This document shows positions 52,123-60,939 of a stretch of DNA of 64,000 bases, in pieces (the stretch's first letter is position 1; the number at the start of each line of letters is the position of its first letter). The translations under genes were made by a program, and so were the position numbers. The notes under the pieces are model-generated. The model did not search any database. It worked only from the letters and a program-made list of their open reading frames with translations, and was not told where the DNA came from. The DNA is from JBFXAF01 sp050184585 (GTDB lineage Bacteria > Pseudomonadota > Alphaproteobacteria > Rhizobiales > Rhizobiaceae), in NCBI GenBank assembly GCA_050184585.1, contig JBFXAF010000003.1, positions 62,001 through 126,000 on the forward strand. The letters are read 5' to 3'.

Positions 52123-53229
52123 GTGCGCGGATCGCCGCCGCCCGAACCCGTTCCCGTATCAGTGCTGACCGGCTTCCTCGGTGCTGGCAAGACCACGCTT
52201 CTCAACCGACTTCTCGCTGATCCGGCGGCGCGGGACTGGGCGGTCATCGTCAATGAATTCGGCGAGATCGGCATAGACCACCTGCTGGTCGAGCAAGCGT
52301 CCGAGGGTATCGTCGCCCTCTCGGGCGGCTGCCTGTGCTGCACGGTGCGCGGTGACCTCGTCGACACGTTGGCCGATCTGCTGGAGCGTCTCGGCGACGG
52401 CCGCATCGCGCGGCTTTCGCGCATCGTCGTCGAGACGACCGGCCTTGCCGATCCGGTCCCGGTTCTTCAGTCCGTCATGGGCCATCCGGCGCTGGTGCAG
52501 GCGTTGCGCCTCGACGGCGTCGTCACCCTGGTCGACGCCGTCAATGCGCAAGCCACGCTCGACGCCCATGTGGAGGCCGTCCGCCAGGCGGCGGTCGCCG
52601 ATCGCATCGTGATCACCAAGTCCGATCTGGCGCAGCCCGGCGAGGTTGCCGCGCTGCGCGGTCGGCTCCGCTCTCTCAATCCCCGCGCCCCCATGCTCCT
52701 GGTCTCCGAAGTGGCCGACGCCACGATCCTGGAATGCGGTCTCTATGACGCGCGCACCAAGTCGGCGGACGTAGCCCGCTGGCTGGGCGAGGCGCACCAA
52801 CATCACGATCACGGCGCGCATGCGCACCATGACCACGGCCACGGGCATCACGACGCCCGCATCGTCTCGCGCACGCTGGTGCACGACGGCCCGGTCCCGT
52901 TCGCGGCGATCGATGCCTTCATCGATCTGCTCCGCACGACGCACGGCGAAAGGCTGTTGAGGCTAAAGGGTATCGTGGAACTCGCCGAGGACCCGTCGCG
53001 CCCGCTGGTGATCCACGGGGTGCGCACGCACATCCACCCGCCTGCGCGGCTGCGGGCATGGCCCGACGCGACGCGCGGAGCCCGGATCGTGGTCATCGCC
53101 ATGGACCTGCCGGATGACTATCTGGAGCGGCTCTTCTCGGCCGTCACCGGGCAGCCTCGGGTCGACGCCCCGGACCGCGACGCGATCGAGCGGAACCCGC
53201 TCGCGATTGCCGGTTTCAGGGGTTCGTAG
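52123..53229 (+). CDS. CobW/COG0523 family GTPase
   Basis: The 368-residue GTPase shows P-loop GFLGAGKTTLL near residue 17, the metal motif CLCC at residues 70-73 (GGCLCCTVRGDL), the ITKSD guanine motif, and a histidine-rich stretch around residue 225-245 (HQHHDHGAHAHHDHG). These features are typical of COG0523 zinc or cobalt chaperones. The exact partner is unknown. GTG start follows the carboxypeptidase stop by 14 bases. Confidence 0.87.
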   Translation: MRGSPPPEPVPVSVLTGFLGAGKTTLLNRLLADPAARDWAVIVNEFGEIGIDHLLVEQASEGIVALSGGCLCCTVRGDLVDTLADLLERLGDGRIARLSRIVVETTGLADPVPVLQSVMGHPALVQALRLDGVVTLVDAVNAQATLDAHVEAVRQAAVADRIVITKSDLAQPGEVAALRGRLRSLNPRAPMLLVSEVADATILECGLYDARTKSADVARWLGEAHQHHDHGAHAHHDHGHGHHDARIVSRTLVHDGPVPFAAIDAFIDLLRTTHGERLLRLKGIVELAEDPSRPLVIHGVRTHIHPPARLRAWPDATRGARIVVIAMDLPDDYLERLFSAVTGQPRVDAPDRDAIERNPLAIAGFRGS

Positions 53230-53306
53230 CGGGGGCGTCCCATCTCCACGCGGGGCGAGCGCGTATGCGCCTCCGCCCACTCGCGGAGAGAGACTTGGGG
53301 GTCGTC

Positions 53307-53537
53307 TCACCCCCGCTCGATCAGGAAGCGGTGCCCGCCTTCGACAGGTGTGGTCTCGACGAGACGATGACCCTCCTCGCCACAGAAGGCGGGAATGTCT
53401 ATGGCCGCCAGGGGATCGGTGGTTTCGACCCAGAGCAACGCCCCGCGCTGCATTCCCTTCAGGCGCTTGCGCGCCTTGAGCACCGGCAGCGGGCAGTTCA
53501 GCCCGCGCAGATCGTAGGTGGCCGCCTCTCCGGCCAA
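53307..53537 (-). CDS. TusA-family sulfurtransferase/SirA-like protein
   Basis: The 76-residue protein keeps the TusA pattern: ATYDLRGLNCPLPVLKARKRLKGM with the CPxP cysteine, then LWVETTDPLAAIDIPAFCGEEGHRLVETT. TusA carries sulfur for thiolated tRNA and cofactor pathways. I start at a TTG because no ATG fits; it lies 8 bases after the upstream L,D-transpeptidase stop, so translation is coupled. Start choice is tentative. Confidence 0.78.
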   Translation of the reverse strand: MAGEAATYDLRGLNCPLPVLKARKRLKGMQRGALLWVETTDPLAAIDIPAFCGEEGHRLVETTPVEGGHRFLIERG

Positions 53538-53545
53538 TGCCGCCG

Positions 53546-54814
53546 TCAGCTGCCGAACAGATTGGAGAGGCGCTTGCGCGCGCCGCCCAGCAGACCGTCG
53601 CCCTGGCCTTCCGGAGCGCCGGCGTCGGTCGTGGCGGTCTCCCCGCCCTGCGCCGCGACTTCGGCCGCCTTGACTGCGGCGGCGGCTTCGGCCTCTGCCT
53701 GCGCGGCCGCCATGGCGCGTTGTTCGGCGGCGCGCGCTTTCTCTTCCTGGGCCCGCTTCTTCTCGGCTTCCGCCGCATCCAGGGCGGCCATTCGCCGACC
53801 TGCCTCGGAATCGATGCGGCCCATGCGCGAGGTCACCCGCGTCGAGCCGTCGGAGAGCATCGCTGGAGGCTCCATGGTCACGCGCTCGCCACGCGCCCGC
53901 TTCCTGGTCCATTCGGAAACGAGGCGCGCCTCCTCCAGACCGTTGATGGAATCGCGCGGCGTCAGCGCGACGCCGTTCCCGCCGCCTGCGGGCATGCCGG
54001 CTTCCTTCGCCTGCAATTCCTCGAAAGCGCTCATCAGCGCCGACGGCCGTGTCGCCGGCGGGCAGGCGCCCGTGGCGGAGAAGCTCACGCCCTCTTCGGT
54101 GAACTGGTTGAATACGTAGCGCTTCTCGCAGACATCGACCTTCGGCGGAACCTTCGAGAGCTCGAAATGATCGTAGCCTTCCTTGAGCATCCTCCAGAAC
54201 CGGATGTTCGGGTCGCCTTCGTAGCGCGCCATGTTGGCGGCAGTCATCCGGAACGGGAATGCCTGTATCTGGAACTCGGTCTGGCCACCCCTGAAGGCAT
54301 CGCGTGCGAAGGCGTAGATTTGCTCCATCTGCGCGTTGTTCATCGAATAGCATCCCGACGATGAACAGTCGCCGTGCACCATCAAATGGGCGCCGGTGCG
54401 CCCGTGGGCACGGTCGAAGGCGTTCGGATAGCCGATGTTGAAGGCGAGGTGGTAGTTCGACTTCGGGTTCATCTGCGCCGGACGCACGGTATAGAATCCC
54501 TCGGGCGCCTGCCGGTCGCCCTCGATGAATTTCGGCCCGAGCTGGCCCGACCATTTGCAGATGTCGTAGGAGGCGATGAGGTCGTAGCGGCCATTGGTCT
54601 TCTGCTTCCAGACCTCGAACTTGCCCTCTTCCTTGAAGATGCGGGCGAGGACCGGCGAATTGCGGGTCATGCCCTTCTCATGCATGGCCTTCGTGATGTG
54701 GGCGGGCAGGCCCTTCTCGGCCTTGGGCGAGATGTCCTGGAGCGACGCATCGGTGCAGCCCGCCAGCGCGAGTGCGGCGACGATCAGCCCGGCGCGTAGG
54801 AGGTTCGACTTCAT
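53546..54814 (-). CDS. L,D-transpeptidase family lipoprotein
   Basis: The 422-residue protein has a lipoprotein signal with LAGC cleavage at Cys20, then a YkuD-like L,D-transpeptidase domain (residues 50-180) with HGDCSSSGCYSM carrying the catalytic cysteine and histidine, like YafK. The rest, from residue 250, is alanine/glutamate-rich (AEAEAAAAVKAAEVAAQ) and may be a coiled or flexible tail near peptidoglycan. It lies upstream of the TusA gene on the same strand. It remodels or links peptidoglycan. Confidence 0.88.
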   Translation of the reverse strand: MKSNLLRAGLIVAALALAGCTDASLQDISPKAEKGLPAHITKAMHEKGMTRNSPVLARIFKEEGKFEVWKQKTNGRYDLIASYDICKWSGQLGPKFIEGDRQAPEGFYTVRPAQMNPKSNYHLAFNIGYPNAFDRAHGRTGAHLMVHGDCSSSGCYSMNNAQMEQIYAFARDAFRGGQTEFQIQAFPFRMTAANMARYEGDPNIRFWRMLKEGYDHFELSKVPPKVDVCEKRYVFNQFTEEGVSFSATGACPPATRPSALMSAFEELQAKEAGMPAGGGNGVALTPRDSINGLEEARLVSEWTRKRARGERVTMEPPAMLSDGSTRVTSRMGRIDSEAGRRMAALDAAEAEKKRAQEEKARAAEQRAMAAAQAEAEAAAAVKAAEVAAQGGETATTDAGAPEGQGDGLLGGARKRLSNLFGS

Positions 54815-55008
54815 GTACTCGGTGCTTCCCGGTCCCCGTGCGCGCTGCCGCGCGGTTCCTCAACTTGTCCCGGCCCCGTATCCGTCTACGCCCGGTAGCC
54901 TTGATAATGGGTTACCGCAAGTCCGGGCTGGCGACGCTCACGGCTTCGTCATTCGGGTCATGGAGCGGCAATTTTATGGCGCTTGCCGGGCGCCGGCCCG
55001 CGATGCGG

Positions 55009-55959
55009 CTACAGATTGCGGCCGATCGCAAGGAACTTGTCGCGCCGATGCTCTCGGAAGTCGACGTTCGAATCGCCGAAGTCGCGCAGCGACGTCGCGA
55101 TCTTCTCGCCCGCCGCCTCGATCACCTTTTCGGGCGCGCGGTGGGCGCCTCCCAGCGGCTCGGGAATGATCGCGTCGATCACCTTCATGTCGAGCAGGTC
55201 TTGCGCTGTGATCTTCATGTTCGTGGCAGCATCCTTGGCGCGCGTTGAATCGTGCCAGAGGATCGAGGCCGCGCCCTCGGGCGAGATCACCGAATAGATC
55301 GCATGTTCGAGCATGTAGACCCGGTTCGCGGTGGCGATGGCGATGGCGCCGCCCGACCCGCCTTCCCCGATGATCACGGAAATGGAGGGAACCCGAAGCC
55401 CGAGGCAGGCTCCCGTGGACCGCGCGATCGCCTCCGCCTGGCCGCGTTCTTCGGCGCCGATGCCCGGATAGGCGCCCGCCGTGTCGACAAGGGTCACCAG
55501 CGGCACGGAGAAGCGGTCCGCGAGTTCCATGATTCGCACCGACTTGCGGTAGCCCTCGGGCTTGGCCATTCCGAAATTATGCTTCAGCCGGCTCGCCGTA
55601 TCGGAACCCTTCTCCTGCCCGATGACCGCGATCGGCTCGCCTCTGAATCGCGCGAAGCCGCCAATGATCGCATCGTCGTCGCCGAATGCCCGATCCCCGG
55701 CGAGCGGCGTGAAGTCCGTGAAGAGTCCTCGCACGTAGTCAAGGCAATGCGGCCGGTCCGGATGCCGGGCGACCTGCGCCTTCTGCCAGGGGGTCAGCGC
55801 CTTGTAGATATCGCGAAGTGCGTCCGCCACCCGCTTCTCCAGCCGGGCGATCTCGTCGGCGACGTCGACCGCCTCGCCGCTTTCCGACATCTTCTTCAGC
55901 TCGAGGATCTTGCCTTCGAGGTCGGCGACCGGCTTTTCGAAATCGAGATAATTGTACAT
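55009..55959 (-). CDS. accA: Acetyl-CoA carboxylase carboxyltransferase subunit alpha
   Basis: The 316-residue protein opens with MYNYLDFEKPVADLEGKILEL and shows GGFARFRGEPIAVIGQEKGSDT, GEGGSGGAIAIATANRVYMLEHAIYSVISPEGAASILW, characteristic of AccA, half of the carboxyltransferase that makes malonyl-CoA. Length is standard (about 317). I start at MYNYL; five residues upstream in the frame are not family-like. It lies downstream of xerD on the same strand. Confidence 0.97.
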   Translation of the reverse strand: MYNYLDFEKPVADLEGKILELKKMSESGEAVDVADEIARLEKRVADALRDIYKALTPWQKAQVARHPDRPHCLDYVRGLFTDFTPLAGDRAFGDDDAIIGGFARFRGEPIAVIGQEKGSDTASRLKHNFGMAKPEGYRKSVRIMELADRFSVPLVTLVDTAGAYPGIGAEERGQAEAIARSTGACLGLRVPSISVIIGEGGSGGAIAIATANRVYMLEHAIYSVISPEGAASILWHDSTRAKDAATNMKITAQDLLDMKVIDAIIPEPLGGAHRAPEKVIEAAGEKIATSLRDFGDSNVDFREHRRDKFLAIGRNL

Positions 55960-56066
55960 TCGCGAGCGAACCACTCGACCCGGTCAGAAATGGAAAAACG
56001 CGGTCCCGCGGGCAAGATCGGGGGCGGGCCGGCTCGAAATTCCGCCTTCACATAGCGATACGGCGA

Positions 56067-56963
56067 CTAGTCGGCAAGCGGATGGTGGTCGGCGACCAGC
56101 CGGACCAGTCGTTCCTCCAGCACATGCGTGTAGATCTGCGTCGTTGAAATGTCGGCGTGCCCCAGCAGTTGCTGCACCGCGCGCAGGTCTGCCCCGTTCT
56201 GCAGCAGATGGCTTGCGAACGCATGCCTGAGAACGTGCGGGGAGAGCTTCTCGGACGCGATGCCCGCCCGGGCCGCGAGCCCTTTGAGGTCGCGCGCGAA
56301 GACCTGCCGCGGCAGGTAGCCGCTGTCCGATGTGGCCGGGAAGAGCCAGGGCCCGTCGGCGAGGCGGGGCAGCGCGGCGCGTGCGGCCAGCCAGGTCTTC
56401 ATCGCCGCGCGCGCCTTTCCGGAAAGTGGAACCATGCGTTCCTTGTTTCCCTTGCCGCGCACCAGGATGAAGCGTTCGTCGCGCCGCGCCACCGAAACAG
56501 GCAGGCTGACGAGTTCCGAAACGCGCAGGCCGGTCGCATAGAGGACTTCCACCAGCGCGTGCATCCGCTTCGCGGCCGCGCCCTGATCCGCCTCCGCCGC
56601 CGCACGGTCGAGGAGGCGCTGTGTCTCGGCGATCGACATGGTCTTGGGCAGGGACCGGCCACGTTTCGGCCGATCGACGGTGCCGGTCGGGTCGTCGGTC
56701 CTGATCCCCTCGGCGTAGAGAAAGCGGAAGAACTGTCGCAGCGCCGACAGCCGCCGGGCCTGGGAACTGGATGCGAACCCCTCGGCCGCTATCCGCGCCA
56801 GATAGGAGCGCACGGCGTCGGAATCCGCGGCGGCAAGCCGTCCCGCCAGGTGCGTCGACGCGTCGTCCAGGTCGCGCCTGTAGGCCGAGATGGTGTTCGC
56901 CGCGGCGCCGCGCTCGGCGGCCATCATCTCGAGGAAGGCCTCGATGCGGACGGAGTCCCTCAT
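56067..56963 (-). CDS. xerD: Site-specific tyrosine recombinase XerD
   Basis: The 298-residue protein shows the N-terminal SAM-like domain and catalytic RHRHY residues: YATGLRVSELV, HVLRHAFASHLLQNGADLRAVQQLLGHADISTTQIYTH with the final tyrosine. XerD with XerC resolves chromosome dimers at dif. The ATG overlaps the stop of a small upstream gene (ATGA). A frame 67 residues longer runs into that gene and is not family-like. Gene order with aroK/aroB and accA is usual in Rhizobiales, so this is the cell's own recombinase and not an island integrase. Confidence 0.95.
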   Translation of the reverse strand: MRDSVRIEAFLEMMAAERGAAANTISAYRRDLDDASTHLAGRLAAADSDAVRSYLARIAAEGFASSSQARRLSALRQFFRFLYAEGIRTDDPTGTVDRPKRGRSLPKTMSIAETQRLLDRAAAEADQGAAAKRMHALVEVLYATGLRVSELVSLPVSVARRDERFILVRGKGNKERMVPLSGKARAAMKTWLAARAALPRLADGPWLFPATSDSGYLPRQVFARDLKGLAARAGIASEKLSPHVLRHAFASHLLQNGADLRAVQQLLGHADISTTQIYTHVLEERLVRLVADHHPLAD

Positions 56964-57109
56964 CGTTTCGGATTGAGTTTCTCGGGCGGTATGCGGACGG
57001 TGAGCTCGCCCTGCCGCGGCTCGACGAACGTCGCAAGCGACCACATGGCTCCGTAGACCAGTCCGACGATCACGCCGATCACGACGAGAAACCTGAAGAG
57101 GGTCGGCAT
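56960..57109 (-). CDS. Small membrane protein overlapping xerD
   Basis: The 49-residue product (MPTLFRFLVVIGVIVGLVYGAMWSLATFVEP) has one membrane span at residues 4-26, then a short hydrophilic tail ending PEKLNPKR. The stop overlaps the xerD start by four bases, so the pair is coupled. I recall such a short protein next to xerD in rhizobia but know no function. It is too short for many gene finders. Confidence 0.7.
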   Translation of the reverse strand: MPTLFRFLVVIGVIVGLVYGAMWSLATFVEPRQGELTVRIPPEKLNPKR

Positions 57110-57234
57110 CTACTCCCTGCCCGCGATTGAACCCCGTCCGGTTATGGAACGCGGACCGGGCCATTTCAAGGCGGCCGCCGCCCGCTTGACGCTTCAGCCC
57201 TTTTCATGTCGAAACGCCGCCACGGAGCGGGCCG

Positions 57235-57831
57235 ATGGAAGCCGACGGCACAAGTGACGAAATCGATGGCGCCGGGGTGCTCGACCGCCTCGGTGACCGC
57301 AACATCGTCTTCGTGGGCCTCATGGGCGCGGGCAAGACAGCCATCGGCCGCAAGGTCGCCTCCCTGCTGGGGCTGCCGTTCGTCGACAGCGACCACGAGA
57401 TCGAAACGGCTTCGCGCATGACGATTCCAGACCTTTTCGAGCGCTATGGGGAGAACGAGTTCCGGGCGCTGGAGCAGCGCGTGATCGTGCGCATCCTCGA
57501 GAACGGTCCCCAGGTGCTGTCGACCGGCGGCGGCGCCTACATGAACGGACAGACGCGGCGAATGATCGCCGAGCGCGGCATTGCGGTGTGGCTCAAGGCC
57601 GACCTGGACGTGCTCATGGACCGCGTCGCCAAGAAGAAGAACCGACCGCTGCTCAAGAACCCTGATCCGCGAGCCGTCATGCGCCGCCTGATCGACGAGC
57701 GTTATCCCGTCTATGCGGAGGCCGACGTGACGGTACTGACGCGGGCGGAGAAGAAGGAGGTGATCGCCTCGGAGGTCGTCGAGGCGATCGCCCGTCGCCT
57801 CGAGGTGGGAACGGGGAGCCAGGCGCAATGA
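57235..57831 (+). CDS. aroK: Shikimate kinase
   Basis: The 198-residue enzyme has the P-loop GLMGAGKTAIGRKVASLL near residue 28, DSDHEIE, the GGGAYM motif near residue 100 and the lid KKKNRPLLKNPDPRAVM. It phosphorylates shikimate in aromatic amino acid synthesis. It is divergent from the small xerD-linked gene and its stop overlaps the aroB start (ATGA). Confidence 0.97.
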   Translation: MEADGTSDEIDGAGVLDRLGDRNIVFVGLMGAGKTAIGRKVASLLGLPFVDSDHEIETASRMTIPDLFERYGENEFRALEQRVIVRILENGPQVLSTGGGAYMNGQTRRMIAERGIAVWLKADLDVLMDRVAKKKNRPLLKNPDPRAVMRRLIDERYPVYAEADVTVLTRAEKKEVIASEVVEAIARRLEVGTGSQAQ

Positions 57832-58937
57832 CCGTCACCGTCCCTGTCGAACTGGGCGAGCGGGGCTACGACATCCTCATCGGCGACGGCCTCATCGCCT
57901 CGGCCGGCAGGAACATCGCCGCCCGCTTTCCCGGCGCCCGTGCGGCCGTCGTGACCGACGACAACGTGGCTGCGACGCATCTGACGCCGCTCGCGACGGG
58001 CCTTGCGGCGGCCGGCGTCACCGCGACGCCGATCGTGCTCCCGGCCGGCGAGGCGACCAAGAGCTTCGAGCGCCTGCAGCAAGTGGTCGACGAGATCCTG
58101 GGCGCCCGTCTGGAGCGCGGCGACATCGTCATCGCGCTTGGCGGCGGCGTCATCGGGGACCTCGCGGGCTTCGCGGCCGGCATCGTGCGCCGCGGCATGG
58201 GTTTCGTGCAGATGCCGACGTCGCTGCTCGCGCAGGTCGACTCCTCGGTCGGCGGCAAGACGGGCATCAACACGCCGCGCGGCAAGAACCTCGTCGGCGT
58301 GTTCAATCAGCCGCGGCTGGTGATCGCCGACACGGCGGCGCTCGACACGCTTCCGGGACGCGAGTTCCGCGCCGGCTATGCGGAAGTGGCGAAGTACGGT
58401 CTGATCGACCGGCCCGATTTCTTCGCCTGGCTTGAAGCGAACTGGCGCGCCGTGTTCGCAGGAGGCGAGGCGCGGACCCACGCGATCGCCGAATCGTGCC
58501 GCGCCAAGGCTGACGTCGTGCGCCGCGATGAATTCGAGACGGGAGACAGGGCCCTCCTCAACCTCGGGCATACGTTCGGCCATGCTTTGGAGGCGGCCAC
58601 GAACTACGATGGCGCCCGTCTCGTGCATGGCGAGGGTGTCGCGATCGGGATCGCGCTCGCGCATCGCTTCTCATCGCGCATGAACCTTGCGAGCCAGGAC
58701 GACGCCGACCGCGTCGAGCGTCATCTGGCCGCGGTCGGGCTGCCTTGGCGGCTCGCCGACGTTCCGGGCGGACTGCCCGACGTCGACCGCCTGCTCGACT
58801 ACATCGCCCAGGACAAGAAGGTGCAGCGGGGCGCCCTGACCTTCATCCTGACCCACGGCGTGGGCAAGGCGTTCATCGCCCGTGACGTCCCGGCTTCCGA
58901 AGTCCGCTCCTTCCTGGCCGAGCGGCTGGCCACATGA
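57828..58937 (+). CDS. aroB: 3-dehydroquinate synthase
   Basis: The 369-residue enzyme has the AroB pattern: GDIVIALGGGVIGDLAGFAAGIVRRGMGFVQMPTSLLAQVDSSVGGKTGINTPRGKNLVGVFNQP and zinc-binding HTFGHALEAA with EGVAIGIALAHRFS. It makes the first ring compound of the shikimate pathway. It overlaps aroK and the CBS-domain gene at both ends. Confidence 0.97.
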   Translation: MTVTVPVELGERGYDILIGDGLIASAGRNIAARFPGARAAVVTDDNVAATHLTPLATGLAAAGVTATPIVLPAGEATKSFERLQQVVDEILGARLERGDIVIALGGGVIGDLAGFAAGIVRRGMGFVQMPTSLLAQVDSSVGGKTGINTPRGKNLVGVFNQPRLVIADTAALDTLPGREFRAGYAEVAKYGLIDRPDFFAWLEANWRAVFAGGEARTHAIAESCRAKADVVRRDEFETGDRALLNLGHTFGHALEAATNYDGARLVHGEGVAIGIALAHRFSSRMNLASQDDADRVERHLAAVGLPWRLADVPGGLPDVDRLLDYIAQDKKVQRGALTFILTHGVGKAFIARDVPASEVRSFLAERLAT

Positions 58938-59812
58938 CGCCGGAAGCGTGGATCGCGGTCACGGCGTTCGCAGGATTGCTGTCCGGCATCGTCGTCGAGG
59001 CGAAATCAGGCTTCCTGCGCAGGCTGATTGTCCGTCGAAGACGCCGCTACCCGCCTGCCGCGGATGGCGTCGCGGGCGAACGTCCGGCGGTCGTGGGACC
59101 GCACGACAGGCAGGATCGGGCTCGTCTCGACGGGTTGATGGACCTAGCCGGGCTCGAAGTGTCCGATGTCATGGTCCATCGCACCAAAATGCGGTCGGTC
59201 AATGCCGCGGACCCACCGGATGCGATCGTCCGCGAAATCCTGCAGAGCCCGCACACGCGCATGCCGATCTGGCGCGACAGGATCGACAACATCGTCGGCG
59301 TCATTCACGCCAGGGATCTGCTGCGTGCGCTGCACGATTCGGGAAACGACCCGGCGGCGCTTGACGTCATGAAGGTCGCTGCAAGGCCGTGGTTCGTGCC
59401 CGACACGACCTCGCTACGCGATCAGCTGAACGCGTTTCTCCGCCGCCGCGCGCACTTCGCGATCGTGGTCGACGAGTACGGCGAGGTCGAGGGCCTGGTC
59501 ACGCTGGAAGACATCATCGAGGAAATCGTCGGCGATATCGCCGACGAGCACGACGTCGACGTCCAGGGCGTCCGCCGCGAGGCCGACGGTTCGATTACCG
59601 TCGACGGAGCCGTGCCGATCCGCGACCTGAACCGGGCTCTCGACTGGGACCTGCCCGACGACGAGGCGACCACCATCGCCGGCCTGGTCATCCACGAGAC
59701 GCAGTCCATTCCCGACGAGAAGCAGGCCTTCACCTTTCATGGCAAGCGCTTCCTGGTGATGAAGCGCGAGAAGAACCGCATCACCCGGATCAGGGTGCGG
59801 GAGGTGGAGTAG
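58934..59812 (+). CDS. CBS-domain/CorC-like protein without the DUF21 membrane domain
   Basis: The 292-residue protein has a short hydrophobic N-terminus (AFAGLLSGIVVEA), two CBS domains (residues 75-200, with VSDVMVHRTKMRSV and MKVAARPWFVPDTTSLRDQL) and a C-terminal CorC transporter-associated domain (EADGSITVDGAVPIRDLN...FTFHGKRFLVMKREKNRITRIRV). Most rhizobial proteins next to aroB that I recall are longer hemolysin-type membrane proteins; this one has the size of soluble CorC. The ATG overlaps the aroB stop. It may take part in magnesium or cobalt resistance. Confidence 0.83.
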   Translation: MTPEAWIAVTAFAGLLSGIVVEAKSGFLRRLIVRRRRRYPPAADGVAGERPAVVGPHDRQDRARLDGLMDLAGLEVSDVMVHRTKMRSVNAADPPDAIVREILQSPHTRMPIWRDRIDNIVGVIHARDLLRALHDSGNDPAALDVMKVAARPWFVPDTTSLRDQLNAFLRRRAHFAIVVDEYGEVEGLVTLEDIIEEIVGDIADEHDVDVQGVRREADGSITVDGAVPIRDLNRALDWDLPDDEATTIAGLVIHETQSIPDEKQAFTFHGKRFLVMKREKNRITRIRVREVE

Positions 59813-59821
59813 GAGCCTGCC

Positions 59822-60130
59822 TCACCACCGCGTCTGCTCGCCCGGCGCCGCGGGTTCGATCGCCAGCGCGTGCAGGCCGGCGGCAAGCTCGGCCGCGAGC
59901 GCCGCGTTGACCGCCCGGTGACGCTCGACGCGTCCCATTGCGGCGAATTTCCGTGAGACGATGCGCACGCGGAAGTGCGTCTCGCCGGTGCCGTCGAAGA
60001 CATCCTCATGTCCGCCGTCGGTGTGATGATGCCCGGCGTGCAGGTGGCTCTCGTTGATCACTTCCAGCCGCTCGGGCGAGAATGCCGCCTTCAGCCTGGT
60101 CTCGATGGACGCCGTCCTCGACATCATCAT
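59822..60130 (-). CDS. bolA: BolA family protein
   Basis: The 102-residue protein shows the BolA/IbaG pattern: IETRLKAAFSPERLEVINESHLHAGHHHTDG, then HFRVRIVSRKFAAMGRVERHRAVNAALAAEL and the C-terminal LHALAIEPAAP. BolA proteins work with monothiol glutaredoxins in iron-sulfur trafficking. Three consecutive ATG codons leave a six-base ambiguity in the start. It is convergent with the CorC-like gene. Confidence 0.92.
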   Translation of the reverse strand: MMMSRTASIETRLKAAFSPERLEVINESHLHAGHHHTDGGHEDVFDGTGETHFRVRIVSRKFAAMGRVERHRAVNAALAAELAAGLHALAIEPAAPGEQTRW

Positions 60131-60251
60131 GCCTCGTACCTATATCGCGCGCCGAAGCGCCTGGTCCGCGAATCCCGTCTAGCGCTGACGTTGCTCCGAA
60201 AGTCAATTCTTGTTTCGCAACGCGAACACCCCATAAATGGGCTCGATCGCC

Positions 60252-60866
60252 ATGAAGCCCTATCCCAAATATTTCGAGAAGATCCGCGTGCGGCGCGATC
60301 CAGAGGCGGAGCTGAAGTCGCGCGCGCCGCGCTGCCAGTGGGACGGATGCGATCAGGCTGGCACGCATCGCGCGCCGGTGGGCAGGATGAAGGAAGGCGA
60401 GTACTTCCGCTTCTGCGTTGACCACGTCCGTGAATACAACAAGGGCTTCAACTGGTTCTCCGGTCTCGCCGACAGCGAGATTGCGCGCTACCAGAAGGAG
60501 GCGCTGACCGGCAACCGGCCGACTTGGATCATGGGCGCCAATGGCGCGACCCGCACCGCCCCGGACGTGGCGCAGTTCCGCTCGGGCACGGCCCGCTACC
60601 ACAATCGCATCCGCGACCCCTTCAACCTGTTCGGCGACCGCCGCGACGCCCAGCCGCGCGAGCGCAAGGCCAAACCGCTTGAGGCCAAAGCGCTGGAAAC
60701 GCTTGGCCTTGACGTCAAGGCGACTGGCGGCGAGATCAGGGCGCGATATAAGGAACTCGTCAAGCTCCACCATCCCGACGCGAATGGTGGCGACCGGGGG
60801 TCGGAGGATCGCTTTCGCGACGTGCTCCAGGCCTACCGCGTGCTTAAACAAGCCGGTTTGTGTTGA
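60252..60866 (+). CDS. J domain-containing protein (DnaJ-like)
   Basis: The 204-residue protein has a C-terminal J domain (LEALGLDVKATGGEIRARYKELVKLHHPDANGGDRGSEDRFRDVLQAYRVLKQ, including the HPD motif) and an N-terminal region with cysteines (CQWDGCDQAGTHRAP and FCVDH). It is a DnaK co-chaperone of the type found before cobS in Rhizobiales. I start at MKPYPKYFE; a GTG/ATG five codons upstream is possible. Confidence 0.88.
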   Translation: MKPYPKYFEKIRVRRDPEAELKSRAPRCQWDGCDQAGTHRAPVGRMKEGEYFRFCVDHVREYNKGFNWFSGLADSEIARYQKEALTGNRPTWIMGANGATRTAPDVAQFRSGTARYHNRIRDPFNLFGDRRDAQPRERKAKPLEAKALETLGLDVKATGGEIRARYKELVKLHHPDANGGDRGSEDRFRDVLQAYRVLKQAGLC

Positions 60867-60939
60867 CGGGCCGGTCTGCTAAGGACGCCCCCGAAAGCGA
60901 CCAGATTGCCGACGAAGAACCGTCGCGCCCGGAGTGACG

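Noticed and set aside
56067..56963. XerD as an integrase of a mobile element
   Set aside because: Length, motifs and its place between accA and aroK fit the core recombinase; no attachment repeats or cargo next to it.
58934..59812. Pseudogene of a hemolysin-type membrane protein
   Set aside because: The frame is intact, starts by overlap with aroB and keeps both CBS domains; it looks like a short form, not a decay product.
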